Source: Pelomonas sp051857475 (lineage in GTDB: Bacteria > Pseudomonadota > Gammaproteobacteria > Burkholderiales > Burkholderiaceae_C). Taken from it: a stretch of DNA of 64,000 nt. The notes beneath the pieces are model-generated. The model saw only the letters and a program-made list of their open reading frames with translations. It was not told the DNA's origin and did not search any database. Each line of letters starts with the position of its first letter. The stretch's first letter is position 1. The translations under genes were made by a program, and so were the position numbers. This document shows, piece after piece, positions 17,339 to 26,875 of the stretch. Location: contig NZ_JBPZGZ010000001.1 of the NCBI RefSeq assembly GCF_051857475.1, positions 620,001 to 684,000 on the forward strand. Direction: 5' to 3'.

Positions 17339-18325
17339 ATGAAAGCCATCGCGATCACCCGCCCCGGCGGGCCCGAGGTGCTGGAGCTGGCCGACAGGCC
17401 GGACCCGGTCGCGGGCCCGGGTGAGTGCCTGATCCGCGTTGCAGCTTCGGGCATCAACCGCCCGGACGTGCTGCAGCGCAAGGGCGCCTATCCGCCGCCG
17501 CCGGGCGCGAGCGATCTGCCGGGGCTGGAAGTCGCAGGCGAGATCGTCGCCGGCGATGCTGCGGAACTGGCCGCGCATGGTTTCAAGCTGGGCGACCCCG
17601 TCTGTGCCCTGGTCAACGGCGGTGGCTATGCCGAGCTGTGCACGGTGCCTGTGGGCCAATGCCTGCCGGTGCCCCAGGGTTGGACGCTGACGCAGGCGGC
17701 CACCTTGCCGGAAACCTGCTTCACCGTCTGGGCCAATGTGTTCGACCGCGTCGGCCTGAAGAGCGGCGAGACGCTGTTGATTCACGGCGGCTCCAGCGGC
17801 ATCGGCGTGACGGCCATCCAGATGGCCAAGGCCCTGGGTGCCCGCGTGCTGGTGACGGTGGGCTCGGCCGACAAGGCTGAGGCCTGTGTTGCGCTGGGCG
17901 CCGACGTGGCGATCAACTACCGCGACCAGGACTTCGTCGCCGAAGCCAAGGCCGCCACCGGTGGCCGCGGTGTCGATGTGATCCTGGACATGGTGGGGGG
18001 CGACTACATCGGCCGCGGCGTGCAAGCGCTCGCCGAAGATGGTCGCCTGGCGCTGATCGCGGTACAGGGCGGTGTGAAGTCCGAGATCGATGCCGGCCTC
18101 GTGCTGCGCAAGCGTTTGACGATCACCGGCTCGACGCTGCGCCCGCGTTCCGCAGCCTTCAAGGCCCAGCTGGCGCGTTCGTTGCGCGACAAAGTCTGGC
18201 CGTTGATCGAAGCGGGTCGTATCAAGCCCGTCATTTACCGCGAGTTGCCCGCTGCCCAGGCGACCGAGGCACATGCGCTGATGGAATCCAACCAGCACAT
18301 CGGCAAGATCGTGCTGACCTGGTGA
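17339..18325 (+). CDS. NAD(P)H-quinone oxidoreductase (MDR family, PIG3-like)
   Basis: A 328-residue zinc-free medium-chain reductase expected to reduce quinones with NADPH. The N terminus MKAIAITRPGGPEVLEL and GINRPDVLQRKGAYPPPPG fit the PIG3-type quinone reductase family. The nucleotide-binding loop is HGGSSGIGVTAIQMAKALGA. No zinc-ligand cysteines are present. It lies 11 nt after pnp and 9 nt before tpiA, so it is in the same run. Confidence 0.9.
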   Translation: MKAIAITRPGGPEVLELADRPDPVAGPGECLIRVAASGINRPDVLQRKGAYPPPPGASDLPGLEVAGEIVAGDAAELAAHGFKLGDPVCALVNGGGYAELCTVPVGQCLPVPQGWTLTQAATLPETCFTVWANVFDRVGLKSGETLLIHGGSSGIGVTAIQMAKALGARVLVTVGSADKAEACVALGADVAINYRDQDFVAEAKAATGGRGVDVILDMVGGDYIGRGVQALAEDGRLALIAVQGGVKSEIDAGLVLRKRLTITGSTLRPRSAAFKAQLARSLRDKVWPLIEAGRIKPVIYRELPAAQATEAHALMESNQHIGKIVLTW

Positions 18326-18334
18326 GGAGCTGAC

Positions 18335-19078
18335 ATGAGAAGAAAACTCGTCGTGGGCAACTGGAAGATGCATGGCAGCCGCGCTGCCAATGCCCAGCTG
18401 CTTGCCGGCCTGAAGGAAGCCGGTCCCTGGAACGCGGACGTCGCCGTCTGCGTGCCCTTCCTCTACATCGCCGAGACGGCGCTCGCGCTGACCGGGGCGA
18501 GCATCGCCTACGGCTCGCAAGACTGCTCCTCGCACGAGCAGGGTGCCTACACCGGCGAGGTCTCGAGTGCCATGCTGGCCGATGTCGGCTGCCGTTATGC
18601 CATCGTCGGCCACTCGGAGCGCCGCGCCTATCACGCCGAGAGCGACCAGTTGGTTGCCGACAAGGCCAAGGCAGCGCTTGCCCATGGCGTGACGCCCATC
18701 GTCTGCGTGGGCGAAACGCGCGCCGAGCGCGAGGCCGGTCAGACCGAAGCCGTCGTCAGGCGCCAATTGGCCGCCGTCATCCATACCCTGGGCCATTGCA
18801 CGGGCGAGATGGTCGTGGCCTATGAGCCCGTCTGGGCCATCGGTACGGGCCTGACTGCCACGCCTGCCGAGGCGCAGGCCGTGCATGCCGTGCTGCGCGC
18901 GCAGTTGCATGCCGCAACGGACAAGTCGGATGCCATGCGCATCCTTTACGGTGGCAGCGTCAAGGCCGACAACGCGGCCGAGCTTTTTGGTCAGCCCGAT
19001 ATCGACGGCGGCCTGATTGGCGGCGCATCTTTGAAGGTGGCTGACTTCGCGGCTATCTGCCGCGCGGCCGCCCACTGA
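18335..19078 (+). CDS. tpiA: triosephosphate isomerase
   Basis: A 247-residue TIM barrel that interconverts dihydroxyacetone phosphate and glyceraldehyde 3-phosphate. Lys in VVGNWKMHGS, His in AIVGHSERRAY, the catalytic Glu in AYEPVWAIGTGLTA and the phosphate loop ILYGGSVKADN are all present. The tpiA-secG-tRNA-Leu-nuo order is common in proteobacteria. Confidence 0.98.
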   Translation: MRRKLVVGNWKMHGSRAANAQLLAGLKEAGPWNADVAVCVPFLYIAETALALTGASIAYGSQDCSSHEQGAYTGEVSSAMLADVGCRYAIVGHSERRAYHAESDQLVADKAKAALAHGVTPIVCVGETRAEREAGQTEAVVRRQLAAVIHTLGHCTGEMVVAYEPVWAIGTGLTATPAEAQAVHAVLRAQLHAATDKSDAMRILYGGSVKADNAAELFGQPDIDGGLIGGASLKVADFAAICRAAAH

Positions 19079-19139
19079 GTTTTCCCGGCGCCTGGCCAAT
19101 GGGGCAGGGCGCCACAAGAGTTTTGATGGAGTGTTTGGA

Positions 19140-19520
19140 ATGCAGGTCTTTGCGAATCTGGTGTTGATCGTTCAGTTGCTGTCGGCTCTGGCGATCATTG
19201 GTCTGGTGCTGGTGCAGCACGGCAAGGGTGCCGACATGGGCGCCTCCTTTGGCAGCGGTGCCTCGGGCAGCCTGTTCGGCGCCACCGGCAGCGCCAACTT
19301 CCTGTCGCGCAGCACGGCCGTCGCGGCCACGCTGTTCTTCGGCTGCACCCTGGGCCTGGCCTTCCTGTCCAACAGCCGCCCGGCTGCAGCGACCACCGAC
19401 AGCGTGCTGGACCGCGCCGCCGTCGTGGCTCCGGCCGCATCGGCTGCCGTCGTCGTGCCGGGCGCCGTCGTCGCGCCCGCTGCCACGGCCTCGGCCGCAG
19501 CGTCTGCTGCAGCCAACTGA
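19140..19520 (+). CDS. secG: preprotein translocase subunit SecG
   Basis: A 126-residue inner-membrane protein of the SecYEG channel. Two hydrophobic helices flank GLVLVQHGKGADMGASFGSG and the GATGSANFLSRSTA loop. After the second helix it carries an unusually long Ala/Val/Pro-rich tail of about 45 residues. The ATG at 19140 has GGAG 8 nt upstream; a GTG at 19131 would overlap that site. Confidence 0.95.
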   Translation: MQVFANLVLIVQLLSALAIIGLVLVQHGKGADMGASFGSGASGSLFGATGSANFLSRSTAVAATLFFGCTLGLAFLSNSRPAAATTDSVLDRAAVVAPAASAAVVVPGAVVAPAATASAAASAAAN

Positions 19521-19633
19521 AGTCCGACTAAAAACCTCGCCTCTTCACCGGGTCACCCCTAATTCCCGGTATAGAATGCGAGGCTGTCTGGCATGCAAAC
19601 CCTCACTAGCTGCCGGGCATATTTGAAGTACCA

Positions 19634-19718
19634 GCCGTCGTGGTGAAATTGGTAGACACGCTATCTTGAGGGGGTAGTGGCGAAAGCTGTGCGAGTTCGA
19701 GTCTCGCCGACGGCACCA
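19634..19718 (+). tRNA. tRNA-Leu (anticodon GAG)
   Basis: The acceptor arms GCCGTCG and CGACGGC pair fully, followed by discriminator A and an encoded CCA (19716-19718). The anticodon stem CTATC/GGTAG closes the loop TTGAGGG, giving GAG at 19668-19670. A long variable arm and the T-loop GTTCGAGTC fit a class II tRNA-Leu. A TATAGAAT -10-like element lies about 55 bp upstream. Confidence 0.97.
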
Positions 19719-19732
19719 GATAATCGGCAAGG

Positions 19733-19800
19733 CTTCCGCCCCAGGCGGAGGTCAGCCAAAGCGGCCTGTCGCCAGGCCTCCTTGACGCAAGTCGGGAGGC
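19733..19800 (+). other. two hairpins in the tRNA-Leu/nuoA spacer
   Basis: Hairpin 1 pairs 19733-19740 with 19744-19751 around a CCA loop. Hairpin 2 (19776-19800) has arms GCCTCC/GGAGGC and GAC/GTC capped by a GCAA tetraloop. They fall in the 218-nt spacer before nuoA and could be a nuo leader structure or a 3' processing signal of the tRNA. No T-run follows. No gene is visible in the rest of the spacer. Confidence 0.45.
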
Positions 19801-19936
19801 TGATGCAAGGTTCAAGGCGGGCGCGATCCGCGAGCGTTTCATTCGATTCGCTGGTGGCGCGCCTGTTTGCTTTTGTGGTCTGCTCGTGCAGGGGCCGCGT
19901 GGACGAAGACGTTCTAGTCGACCCGAGAAGGCGCAA

Positions 19937-20296
19937 ATGAATCTCGAACAATACCTGCCCGTCATCCTCTTCATCTTGGTCGGCGCAGTTGTCGGGATCG
20001 CACCCCAGGTGCTCGGCGCCCTGCTGGGTCCCAATCGGCCGGATCAGGCCAAGAACTCCCCCTACGAATGCGGCTTCGAGGCCTTTGAAGACGCGCGCAT
20101 GAAATTCGATGTGCGCTACTACCTCGTCGCCATCCTGTTCATTCTTTTCGACCTCGAAATCGCCTTCCTCTTTCCCTGGGCCGTGGCGCTCAAGGAAATC
20201 GGTGCGACGGGCTTCTGGGCGATGATGATCTTCCTCGGCATTCTGGTCGTGGGCTTTGCCTACGAATGGAAAAAAGGCGCCCTGGACTGGGAATAA
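19937..20296 (+). CDS. nuoA: NADH-quinone oxidoreductase subunit A
   Basis: A 119-residue, three-helix subunit in the membrane arm of complex I near the quinone site. The conserved loop KNSPYECGFEAFEDARMKFDVRYY (positions ~37-60) contains the invariant cysteine. The start is the ATG at 19937 (MNLEQYLPV). First gene of the 14-gene nuo operon. Confidence 0.97.
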   Translation: MNLEQYLPVILFILVGAVVGIAPQVLGALLGPNRPDQAKNSPYECGFEAFEDARMKFDVRYYLVAILFILFDLEIAFLFPWAVALKEIGATGFWAMMIFLGILVVGFAYEWKKGALDWE

Positions 20297-20329
20297 GCGC
20301 TACGCCAAACACGCTGCTGGGAATTCGAA

Positions 20330-20806
20330 ATGGGTATTGAAGGCGTCCTGAAAGAGGGCTTTGTCACCACCTCGGTCGACAAGCTCATCAACTGGTCCAA
20401 GACGGGTTCGCTGTGGCCGATGACCTTCGGTCTGGCCTGCTGCGCCGTCGAGATGATGCATGCGGGGGCCGCCCGCTACGACATCGACCGCTTTGGCATG
20501 CTGTTCCGTCCGAGCCCGCGCCAGTCCGATCTGATGATCGTGGCCGGCACGCTGTGCAACAAGATGGCGCCGGCCCTGCGCAAGGTCTACGACCAGATGG
20601 CCGAGCCGCGCTGGGTGCTCTCCATGGGCAGCTGCGCCAACGGCGGCGGCTACTACCACTACAGCTACTCCGTCGTGCGCGGCTGCGACCGCATCGTGCC
20701 GGTGGACGTCTATGTGCCCGGCTGCCCGCCGACGGCCGAGGCCCTGCTGTACGGCATCCTGCAATTGCAGGCCAAGATCCGCCGCGAAAACACCATTGCC
20801 CGCTGA
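20330..20806 (+). CDS. nuoB: NADH-quinone oxidoreductase subunit B
   Basis: A 158-residue peripheral subunit that holds cluster N2, the last Fe-S centre before quinone. Ligands appear in GLACCAVEMM (tandem cysteines), GSCANGGGYYHYSYSV and VPGCPPTAEALL. Confidence 0.98.
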   Translation: MGIEGVLKEGFVTTSVDKLINWSKTGSLWPMTFGLACCAVEMMHAGAARYDIDRFGMLFRPSPRQSDLMIVAGTLCNKMAPALRKVYDQMAEPRWVLSMGSCANGGGYYHYSYSVVRGCDRIVPVDVYVPGCPPTAEALLYGILQLQAKIRRENTIAR

Positions 20807-20816
20807 GCGCCAAGGT

Positions 20817-21413
20817 ATGAGCCTGAATCTCGAAACCCTGGCCCAGCAGATTGGTGCCGTCCTCGGCGAGCGCGTCGTCCATCTGAAGAACGCGCTCGGC
20901 GAACTGACGCTGACCGTGCGCGCGGCCGATTACTTCGACGTCGCCACCACGCTGCGCGACCACCCCGAGCTGAAGCTCGAGCAGCTGGTCGACCTCTGCG
21001 GTGTCGACTACAGCAGCTTTGGCGACGGTGCCTGGGGAGGCCAGCGCTATGCCGTCGTCAGCCATCTGCTGTCCGTCAGCAAGAACTGGCGCCTGCGCCT
21101 CAAGGTGTTCGCCACCGACGACGACTTCCCCTGCGTGGCCTCGGTCACCCCGGTGTGGAGTTCGGCCAACTGGTTCGAGCGCGAGGCCTTCGACATGTAC
21201 GGCGTCATCTTCGACGGCCACGAGGACCTGCGCCGCATCCTGACCGACTACGGCTTCATCGGCCACCCGATGCGCAAGGACTTCCCGGTGTCGGGTCATG
21301 TCGAGATGCGCTACGACGCCGAGCAGAAGCGGGTCATCTACCAGCCGGTGACCATCGAGCCGCGTGAGATCACGCCGCGCATCATTCGCGAAGACAAGTA
21401 CGGCGGGCTCTGA
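20817..21413 (+). CDS. nuoC: NADH-quinone oxidoreductase subunit C
   Basis: A 198-residue subunit of the peripheral arm at the interface with NuoB and NuoD. It contains WFEREAFDMYGVIFDGHEDL and the end motif LTDYGFIGHPMRKDFPVSGH. It is separate from nuoD, not fused as in E. coli. The ATG at 20817 follows the nuoB stop by 10 nt. Confidence 0.97.
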   Translation: MSLNLETLAQQIGAVLGERVVHLKNALGELTLTVRAADYFDVATTLRDHPELKLEQLVDLCGVDYSSFGDGAWGGQRYAVVSHLLSVSKNWRLRLKVFATDDDFPCVASVTPVWSSANWFEREAFDMYGVIFDGHEDLRRILTDYGFIGHPMRKDFPVSGHVEMRYDAEQKRVIYQPVTIEPREITPRIIREDKYGGL

Positions 21414-21416
21414 ACC

Positions 21417-22673
21417 ATGGCCGAAATCAAGAACTACACCCTCAACTTCGGCCCCCAGCATCCGGCCGCCCACGGCGTGCTGCGCCTGGTGCTGGAGCTG
21501 GACGGCGAAGTCATCCAGCGCGCTGACCCCCATATCGGCCTGCTGCACCGCGCCACCGAGAAGCTGGCCGAGAGCAAGACCTTCATCCAGTCGCTGCCCT
21601 ATATGGACCGCCTCGACTACGTGTCGATGATGTCCAACGAGCACGCCTACTGCCTGGCCATCGAGAAGATGCTGGGTCTGGAAGTGCCCATCCGCGCCCA
21701 GTACATCCGCGTGATGTTCGGCGAGCTGACCCGCATCCTGAACCACCTGCTGTGGCTGGGCTGCCATGGCCTGGACTGCGGTGCGATGAACATCCTCATC
21801 TACTGCTTCCGCGAGCGTGAGGACATCTTCGACATGTACGAGGCGGTGTCGGGCGCGCGCATGCACGCGGCCTACTTCCGTCCGGGCGGCGTCTACCGCG
21901 ACCTGCCGGACAGCATGCCGCAGTACCAGGTCAGCAAGATCCGCAATGCCAAGGCCATCGCCCAGCTCAACGAGAACCGTTCGGGCTCGCTGCTGGACTT
22001 CATCGAGGACTTCTGCAAGCGCCTGCCGGCCAACATCGACGACTACGAGACGCTGCTGACCGACAACCGCATCTGGAAGCAGCGCACGGTCGGCATCGGC
22101 GTTGTGTCGCCCGAGCGCGCGCTCAACCTCGGCTTCACGGGCGCGATGCTGCGCGGCTCGGGCATCGCCTGGGACCTGCGCAAGACCCAGCCCTACGACG
22201 TCTACGACAAGATGGACTTCGACGTGCCCATCGGCACGAACGGCGACACCTACGACCGCTACGTCGTGCGTGTCGAGGAAATGCGCCAGTCCAACCGCAT
22301 CGTCCAGCAATGCGTGGCCTGGCTGAAGGCCAACCCGGGTCTGCCGGTCATCACCGACAACCACAAGGTGGCACCGCCGGCCCGCGTGGACATGAAGTCC
22401 AACATGGAGGAGCTGATCCACCACTTCAAGCTCTTCACCGAAGGCTTCCATGTGCCGGAAGGCGAGGCCTATGCGGCCGTCGAGCACCCCAAGGGCGAGT
22501 TCGGCATCTACATGGTCAGCGACGGTGCCAACAAGCCCTACCGCCTGAAGATCCGCGCGCCGGGCTTTGCCCACTTGGCGGCGCTGGACGAGATGGGTCG
22601 CGGCCACATGATCGCCGACGCCGTCGCCATCATCGGCACGATGGACATTGTTTTCGGTGAGATCGACCGATGA
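21417..22673 (+). CDS. nuoD: NADH-quinone oxidoreductase subunit D
   Basis: A 418-residue subunit descended from [NiFe]-hydrogenase large subunits that forms much of the quinone pocket. FGPQHPAAHGVLRLVLELDGE carries the quinone-binding histidine loop, and the closing GHMIADAVAIIGTMDIVFGEIDR is typical. It overlaps nuoE by 4 nt. Confidence 0.98.
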   Translation: MAEIKNYTLNFGPQHPAAHGVLRLVLELDGEVIQRADPHIGLLHRATEKLAESKTFIQSLPYMDRLDYVSMMSNEHAYCLAIEKMLGLEVPIRAQYIRVMFGELTRILNHLLWLGCHGLDCGAMNILIYCFREREDIFDMYEAVSGARMHAAYFRPGGVYRDLPDSMPQYQVSKIRNAKAIAQLNENRSGSLLDFIEDFCKRLPANIDDYETLLTDNRIWKQRTVGIGVVSPERALNLGFTGAMLRGSGIAWDLRKTQPYDVYDKMDFDVPIGTNGDTYDRYVVRVEEMRQSNRIVQQCVAWLKANPGLPVITDNHKVAPPARVDMKSNMEELIHHFKLFTEGFHVPEGEAYAAVEHPKGEFGIYMVSDGANKPYRLKIRAPGFAHLAALDEMGRGHMIADAVAIIGTMDIVFGEIDR

Positions 22674-23173
22674 GCAGCTACCAACTCTCTGACGCCACCC
22701 GCGTTCGTTTCGACCGCGAGGTTGCCAAGTACCCCTACGAGCTGCGCCAGTCCGCCGTCATGGCCTGTCTGGCCATCGTGCAGCAGGAAGAAGGCTTCGT
22801 GTCCCGCGCCGCGGAAGACGCGATCGCTGCTCATCTCGGCATGGCGCCCATCGCCGTGTACGAGGTGACGACCTTCTACAACATGTACAACCAGAAGCCG
22901 GTTGGCAAGTTCAAGCTGGGCGTCTGCGCCAACCTGCCTTGCCAGCTGCGCGACGGCCAGAACGCGCTGGACCATCTGTGCAGCAAGCTCGGCATCGAGC
23001 AGGGTGGCACGACGGCCGACGGCCTGTTCACCGTGCAGAAGACCGAGTGCCTGGGCGCCTGCGCCGACTCGCCGGTGATGCTGGTCAACGACCGCCAGAT
23101 GTGCAGCTTCATGACGAACGACCGCCTCGACGAGCTGGTCGACGTGCTGCGCGCTGAAGCGGCCAAGGCTTGA
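22670..23173 (+). CDS. nuoE: NADH-quinone oxidoreductase subunit E
   Basis: A 167-residue thioredoxin-fold subunit with a [2Fe-2S] cluster (N1a) in the NADH-dehydrogenase module. Ligands are the cysteines of GVCANLPCQL and TECLGACADSPVMLVND. It starts within the nuoD stop (ATGA). Confidence 0.97.
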   Translation: MSSYQLSDATRVRFDREVAKYPYELRQSAVMACLAIVQQEEGFVSRAAEDAIAAHLGMAPIAVYEVTTFYNMYNQKPVGKFKLGVCANLPCQLRDGQNALDHLCSKLGIEQGGTTADGLFTVQKTECLGACADSPVMLVNDRQMCSFMTNDRLDELVDVLRAEAAKA

Positions 23174-23181
23174 GGAAGACG

Positions 23182-24522
23182 ATGCTGGACCTCACCAAAT
23201 TCCAAAGCACCGGCGCCGAGACCTGCTTCCACGGCCGCCACATCACGCCGCAGATCTACGCGGACCTGAACGGCAAGAACTGGTCGATCAAGGACTACGA
23301 AGCCCGTGGCGGCTACGCAGCGCTGAAGAAGATCCTGGCCGCTGACGGCGGTGAAGGCCTGACCCCTGACCAGGTCATCGCCGAAGTCAAGACCTCGGCC
23401 CTGCGCGGCCGCGGCGGCGCCGGCTTCCCCACGGGCCTGAAGTGGAGCTTCATGCCCCGCCAGTTCCCGGGCCAGAAGTACCTCGTCTGCAACAGTGACG
23501 AAGGCGAGCCGGGTACCTGCAAGGACCGCGACCTGCTGATGTTCAACCCGCATCAGGTCATCGAGGGCATGGCCATCGCCGCCTACGCGATGGGCATCAC
23601 GGTCGGCTACAACTACATCCACGGCGAGATCTTCGAGGTCTACGAGCGCTTCGAAGCGGCCCTGGAAGAAGCCCGCGCCGCCGGCTACCTCGGCGACAAG
23701 ATCATGGGCTCGGGCTTCAGCTTCCAACTGCACGGCCACCACGGCTTCGGCGCCTACATCTGCGGCGAAGAGACCGCGCTGCTGGAATCGCTGGAAGGCA
23801 AGAAGGGCCAGCCGCGCTTCAAGCCGCCGTTCCCGGCCAGCTTCGGCCTGTACGGCAAGCCCACCACCATCAACAACACCGAGACCTTCGCGGCGGTGCC
23901 CTGGATCATCCGCAACGGCGGTCAGGCCTACCTCGAGATCGGCAAGCCCAACAACGGCGGCACCAAGCTGTTCTCGGTGTCGGGCGACGTCGAGAAGCCC
24001 GGCAACTACGAGATTCCGCTGGGCACGCCGTTCTCGGTGCTGCTCGAGATGGCGGGTGGCGTGCGCAAGGGTCGCAAGCTCAAGGCCGTCATTCCTGGCG
24101 GCTCGTCTGCGCCGGTGCTGACGGCCGAAGTGATGATGCAGTGCACGATGGACTATGACTCCATCGCCAAGGCCGGCTCCATGCTGGGCTCGGGCGCCGT
24201 CATCGTCATGGACGATTCGCGCTGCGCCGTGCAGAGCCTGCTGCGCCTGTCCTACTTCTATGCCCACGAGTCCTGCGGCCAGTGCACGCCCTGCCGCGAA
24301 GGCACGGGCTGGATGCACCGCGTGCTGGAACGCATCTACCACGGCGAGGGCAGGGCAGAGGACATCGACCTGCTGAACTCGGTGGCCGACAACATCCAGG
24401 GCCGCACCATCTGCGCGCTGGGCGACGCTGCCGCGATGCCGGTGCGCGCCATGATCAAGAACTTCAAGCATGAGTTCTTGCACCTGATTGAACACAAGAA
24501 GCCCCTGGTGGCTCCGACCTGA
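23182..24522 (+). CDS. nuoF: NADH-quinone oxidoreductase subunit F
   Basis: A 446-residue subunit that binds NADH, FMN and cluster N3. The glycine-rich GRGGAGFPTGLKW and SDEGEPGTCKDRD bind FMN/NADH, and ESCGQCTPCREGTGW with a later cysteine holds the [4Fe-4S] cluster. The ATG at 23182 (MLDLTKFQ) is preferred to a TTG at 23170 that overlaps nuoE. Confidence 0.98.
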   Translation: MLDLTKFQSTGAETCFHGRHITPQIYADLNGKNWSIKDYEARGGYAALKKILAADGGEGLTPDQVIAEVKTSALRGRGGAGFPTGLKWSFMPRQFPGQKYLVCNSDEGEPGTCKDRDLLMFNPHQVIEGMAIAAYAMGITVGYNYIHGEIFEVYERFEAALEEARAAGYLGDKIMGSGFSFQLHGHHGFGAYICGEETALLESLEGKKGQPRFKPPFPASFGLYGKPTTINNTETFAAVPWIIRNGGQAYLEIGKPNNGGTKLFSVSGDVEKPGNYEIPLGTPFSVLLEMAGGVRKGRKLKAVIPGGSSAPVLTAEVMMQCTMDYDSIAKAGSMLGSGAVIVMDDSRCAVQSLLRLSYFYAHESCGQCTPCREGTGWMHRVLERIYHGEGRAEDIDLLNSVADNIQGRTICALGDAAAMPVRAMIKNFKHEFLHLIEHKKPLVAPT

Positions 24523-24542
24523 GCGCCTAGGGAACACCCATC

Positions 24543-26861
24543 ATGGTTGAAATCGAACTCGACGGTCAGAAGGTCTCGGTCCAGGAAGGCAGCATGGTCA
24601 TGCATGCCGCCGAGAAGGCCGGTACCTACATCCCGCACTTCTGCTATCACAAGAAGCTGAGCATCGCGGCCAACTGCCGCATGTGCCTGGTGGACGTGGA
24701 GAAGGCGCCCAAGCCCATGCCTGCGTGCGCTACACCCGTCACGCAGGGCATGATCGTCCGCACCAAGAGCGACAAGGCGATCAAGGCCCAGCAGGGCGTC
24801 ATGGAATTCCTGCTGATCAACCACCCGCTGGACTGCCCCATCTGCGACCAGGGCGGCGAGTGCCAGCTGCAGGACCTGGCCGTGGGCTATGGCGCCGGCA
24901 AGAGCCGCTACTCCGAAGAGAAGCGCGTCGTCTTCCACAAGAACGTCGGTCCGCTGATCTCCATGGAGGAGATGAGCCGCTGCATCCACTGCACCCGCTG
25001 CGTGCGCTTCGGCCAGGAGATCGCCGGCCAGATGGAACTGGGCATGGCCCACCGCGGTGAGCACAGCGAGATCCAGACCTTCGTCGGCCGCACGGTGGAC
25101 TCCGAGCTGTCGGGCAACATGATCGACATCTGCCCGGTCGGCGCGCTGACCAGCAAGCCCTTCCGCTACAGCGCCCGCACCTGGGAACTGTCGCGCCGCA
25201 AGAGCGTCAGCCCCCACGACTCGACCGGTGCCAACCTGATCGTCCAGGTCAAGAACCACCAGGTCCTGCGCGTCGTTCCGCTGGAGAACGAAGACGTCAA
25301 TGAATGCTGGATCGCCGACCGCGACCGCTTCAGCTACGAGGCCCTGAACAGCGACCAGCGCCTGACCGCGCCCATGATCAAGCAGGGCGGCGCCTGGAAG
25401 CAGGTCGACTGGACGACGGCGCTGGAATACATCGCCAACGGCCTGAAGACCATCAAGGGCGACCATGGTGCCAAGGCGATCGGCGCGCTGGGCTCGGCCC
25501 ACAGCACGGTGGAAGAGCTGCACCTGCTCACGCAGATCGTGCGCGGCCTGGGCAGCGACAACATCGACCACCGCCTGCGCCACAGCGACTTCGGCAATAC
25601 CGCTGCCGCCGGCCAGGCCCGTTGGCTGGGCACCAGCATCGCGAGCCTCTCCGAGCTGGACCGCGCCCTTGTCGTCGGCTCCAACCTGCGCAAGGACCAC
25701 CCGCTGTTCGCCGCCCGCCTGCGTCACGCCGCGCGCCGCGGTGCCGCCGTGCATCGCGTCGGCCTGAGCAGTGATGACTGGCTGATGCCGCTCGCCGGTT
25801 CATCTGCCGTCGCCCCGTCGGGCTGGGTGCAAGCCCTGGCCGATGTCGCCGCCGCCATTGGCGCCGGTGCGCCGCTGGCTGGCAACGCCACGGACGAAGC
25901 CAAGGCGATTGCCGCCAGCCTGCAGTCCGGCCAGAAGAAGGCCATCCTGCTCGGCAATGCCGCCGCCGAACACCCGCAGGCCACCAGCCTGCTGGCGCTG
26001 GCGCAGTGGATAGCCCAGCAGACCGGCGCGACGGTCGGCTACCTGACCGCCGCCGCCAACACCGTTGGTGCCCAGCTCGTGAAGGCCCAACCCCAGATCG
26101 ACGGCCTGAACGCCGGCCAGATGCTGAACGGCACTTCGCTGAAGGCCGTGGTGCTGCTGAACACCGATCCGGTGCTCGACTCCGCCAATGCCGCGGCAGC
26201 CGCCAAGGCGCTGGACGCGGCCGAGATGGTCGTCGTGCTGAGCCCCTTCAAGAGCGGTCTCGAATACGCCGACGTGCTGCTGCCCATCGCCCCGTTCACC
26301 GAGACCTCGGGCAGCTTCGTCAACGCCGAGGGTCGCCTGCAAAGCTTCGTCGGCGTCGTGCGCCCGCTGGCCGAGACGCGTCCGGCCTGGAAGGTGCTGC
26401 GCGTGCTCGGCAATCTGCTCGGCCTGGCCGGCTTCGACCAGGAGAGCTCGGAGCAGGTGCGTGAACAGGCCCTGGGTGGCGACATCGCTGCCCGCCTGAA
26501 TAACGCCACAAATTCGACCACCTCCGCCGCAGCGCAAGCCGCGACGAAGGGCGAGGGGGTTGAGCGCTTCGCCAACCTGCCCATCTACGCGACCGACCCG
26601 CTGGTGCGCAACTCGACCTCGCTGCAGCTGACCACCGACGGCCGCGAAGCCGCGACGGTCGGCCTGCCCGGCAGCCTGTGGGCGCAACTCGGCCTGGCCG
26701 AAGGCGACCAGGTGCGCGTCGTGCAGGACGGCGGTGCCGCCCAACTGCCCGCCCGCCTGGAAGCTGGCCTGCCCGAGGGCGTGGCCCGCGTGCCGTCCGG
26801 CCTCGCACAAACCGCCACTCTGGGTGCCGCCTTTGGCACGCTGAGCATCAGCAAGGTCTGA
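24543..26861 (+). CDS. nuoG: NADH-quinone oxidoreductase subunit G
   Basis: A 772-residue Fe-S subunit of the peripheral arm. The N-terminal [2Fe-2S] domain has CYHKKLSIAANCRMCLVD. Next comes the C-x3-H-type motif region DCPICDQGGECQLQD, then CIHCTRCVRFGQE. A molybdopterin-oxidoreductase-like domain follows without an evident cofactor role. The C-terminal half is richer in alanine and less conserved, as usual. Confidence 0.97.
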   Translation: MVEIELDGQKVSVQEGSMVMHAAEKAGTYIPHFCYHKKLSIAANCRMCLVDVEKAPKPMPACATPVTQGMIVRTKSDKAIKAQQGVMEFLLINHPLDCPICDQGGECQLQDLAVGYGAGKSRYSEEKRVVFHKNVGPLISMEEMSRCIHCTRCVRFGQEIAGQMELGMAHRGEHSEIQTFVGRTVDSELSGNMIDICPVGALTSKPFRYSARTWELSRRKSVSPHDSTGANLIVQVKNHQVLRVVPLENEDVNECWIADRDRFSYEALNSDQRLTAPMIKQGGAWKQVDWTTALEYIANGLKTIKGDHGAKAIGALGSAHSTVEELHLLTQIVRGLGSDNIDHRLRHSDFGNTAAAGQARWLGTSIASLSELDRALVVGSNLRKDHPLFAARLRHAARRGAAVHRVGLSSDDWLMPLAGSSAVAPSGWVQALADVAAAIGAGAPLAGNATDEAKAIAASLQSGQKKAILLGNAAAEHPQATSLLALAQWIAQQTGATVGYLTAAANTVGAQLVKAQPQIDGLNAGQMLNGTSLKAVVLLNTDPVLDSANAAAAAKALDAAEMVVVLSPFKSGLEYADVLLPIAPFTETSGSFVNAEGRLQSFVGVVRPLAETRPAWKVLRVLGNLLGLAGFDQESSEQVREQALGGDIAARLNNATNSTTSAAAQAATKGEGVERFANLPIYATDPLVRNSTSLQLTTDGREAATVGLPGSLWAQLGLAEGDQVRVVQDGGAAQLPARLEAGLPEGVARVPSGLAQTATLGAAFGTLSISKV

Positions 26862-26875
26862 GGGAGCTGAACCGA

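Noticed and set aside
26678..26875. 66-codon N-terminal extension of nuoH
   Set aside because: It lies inside nuoG and does not resemble NuoH; the ATG at 26876 gives the family start.
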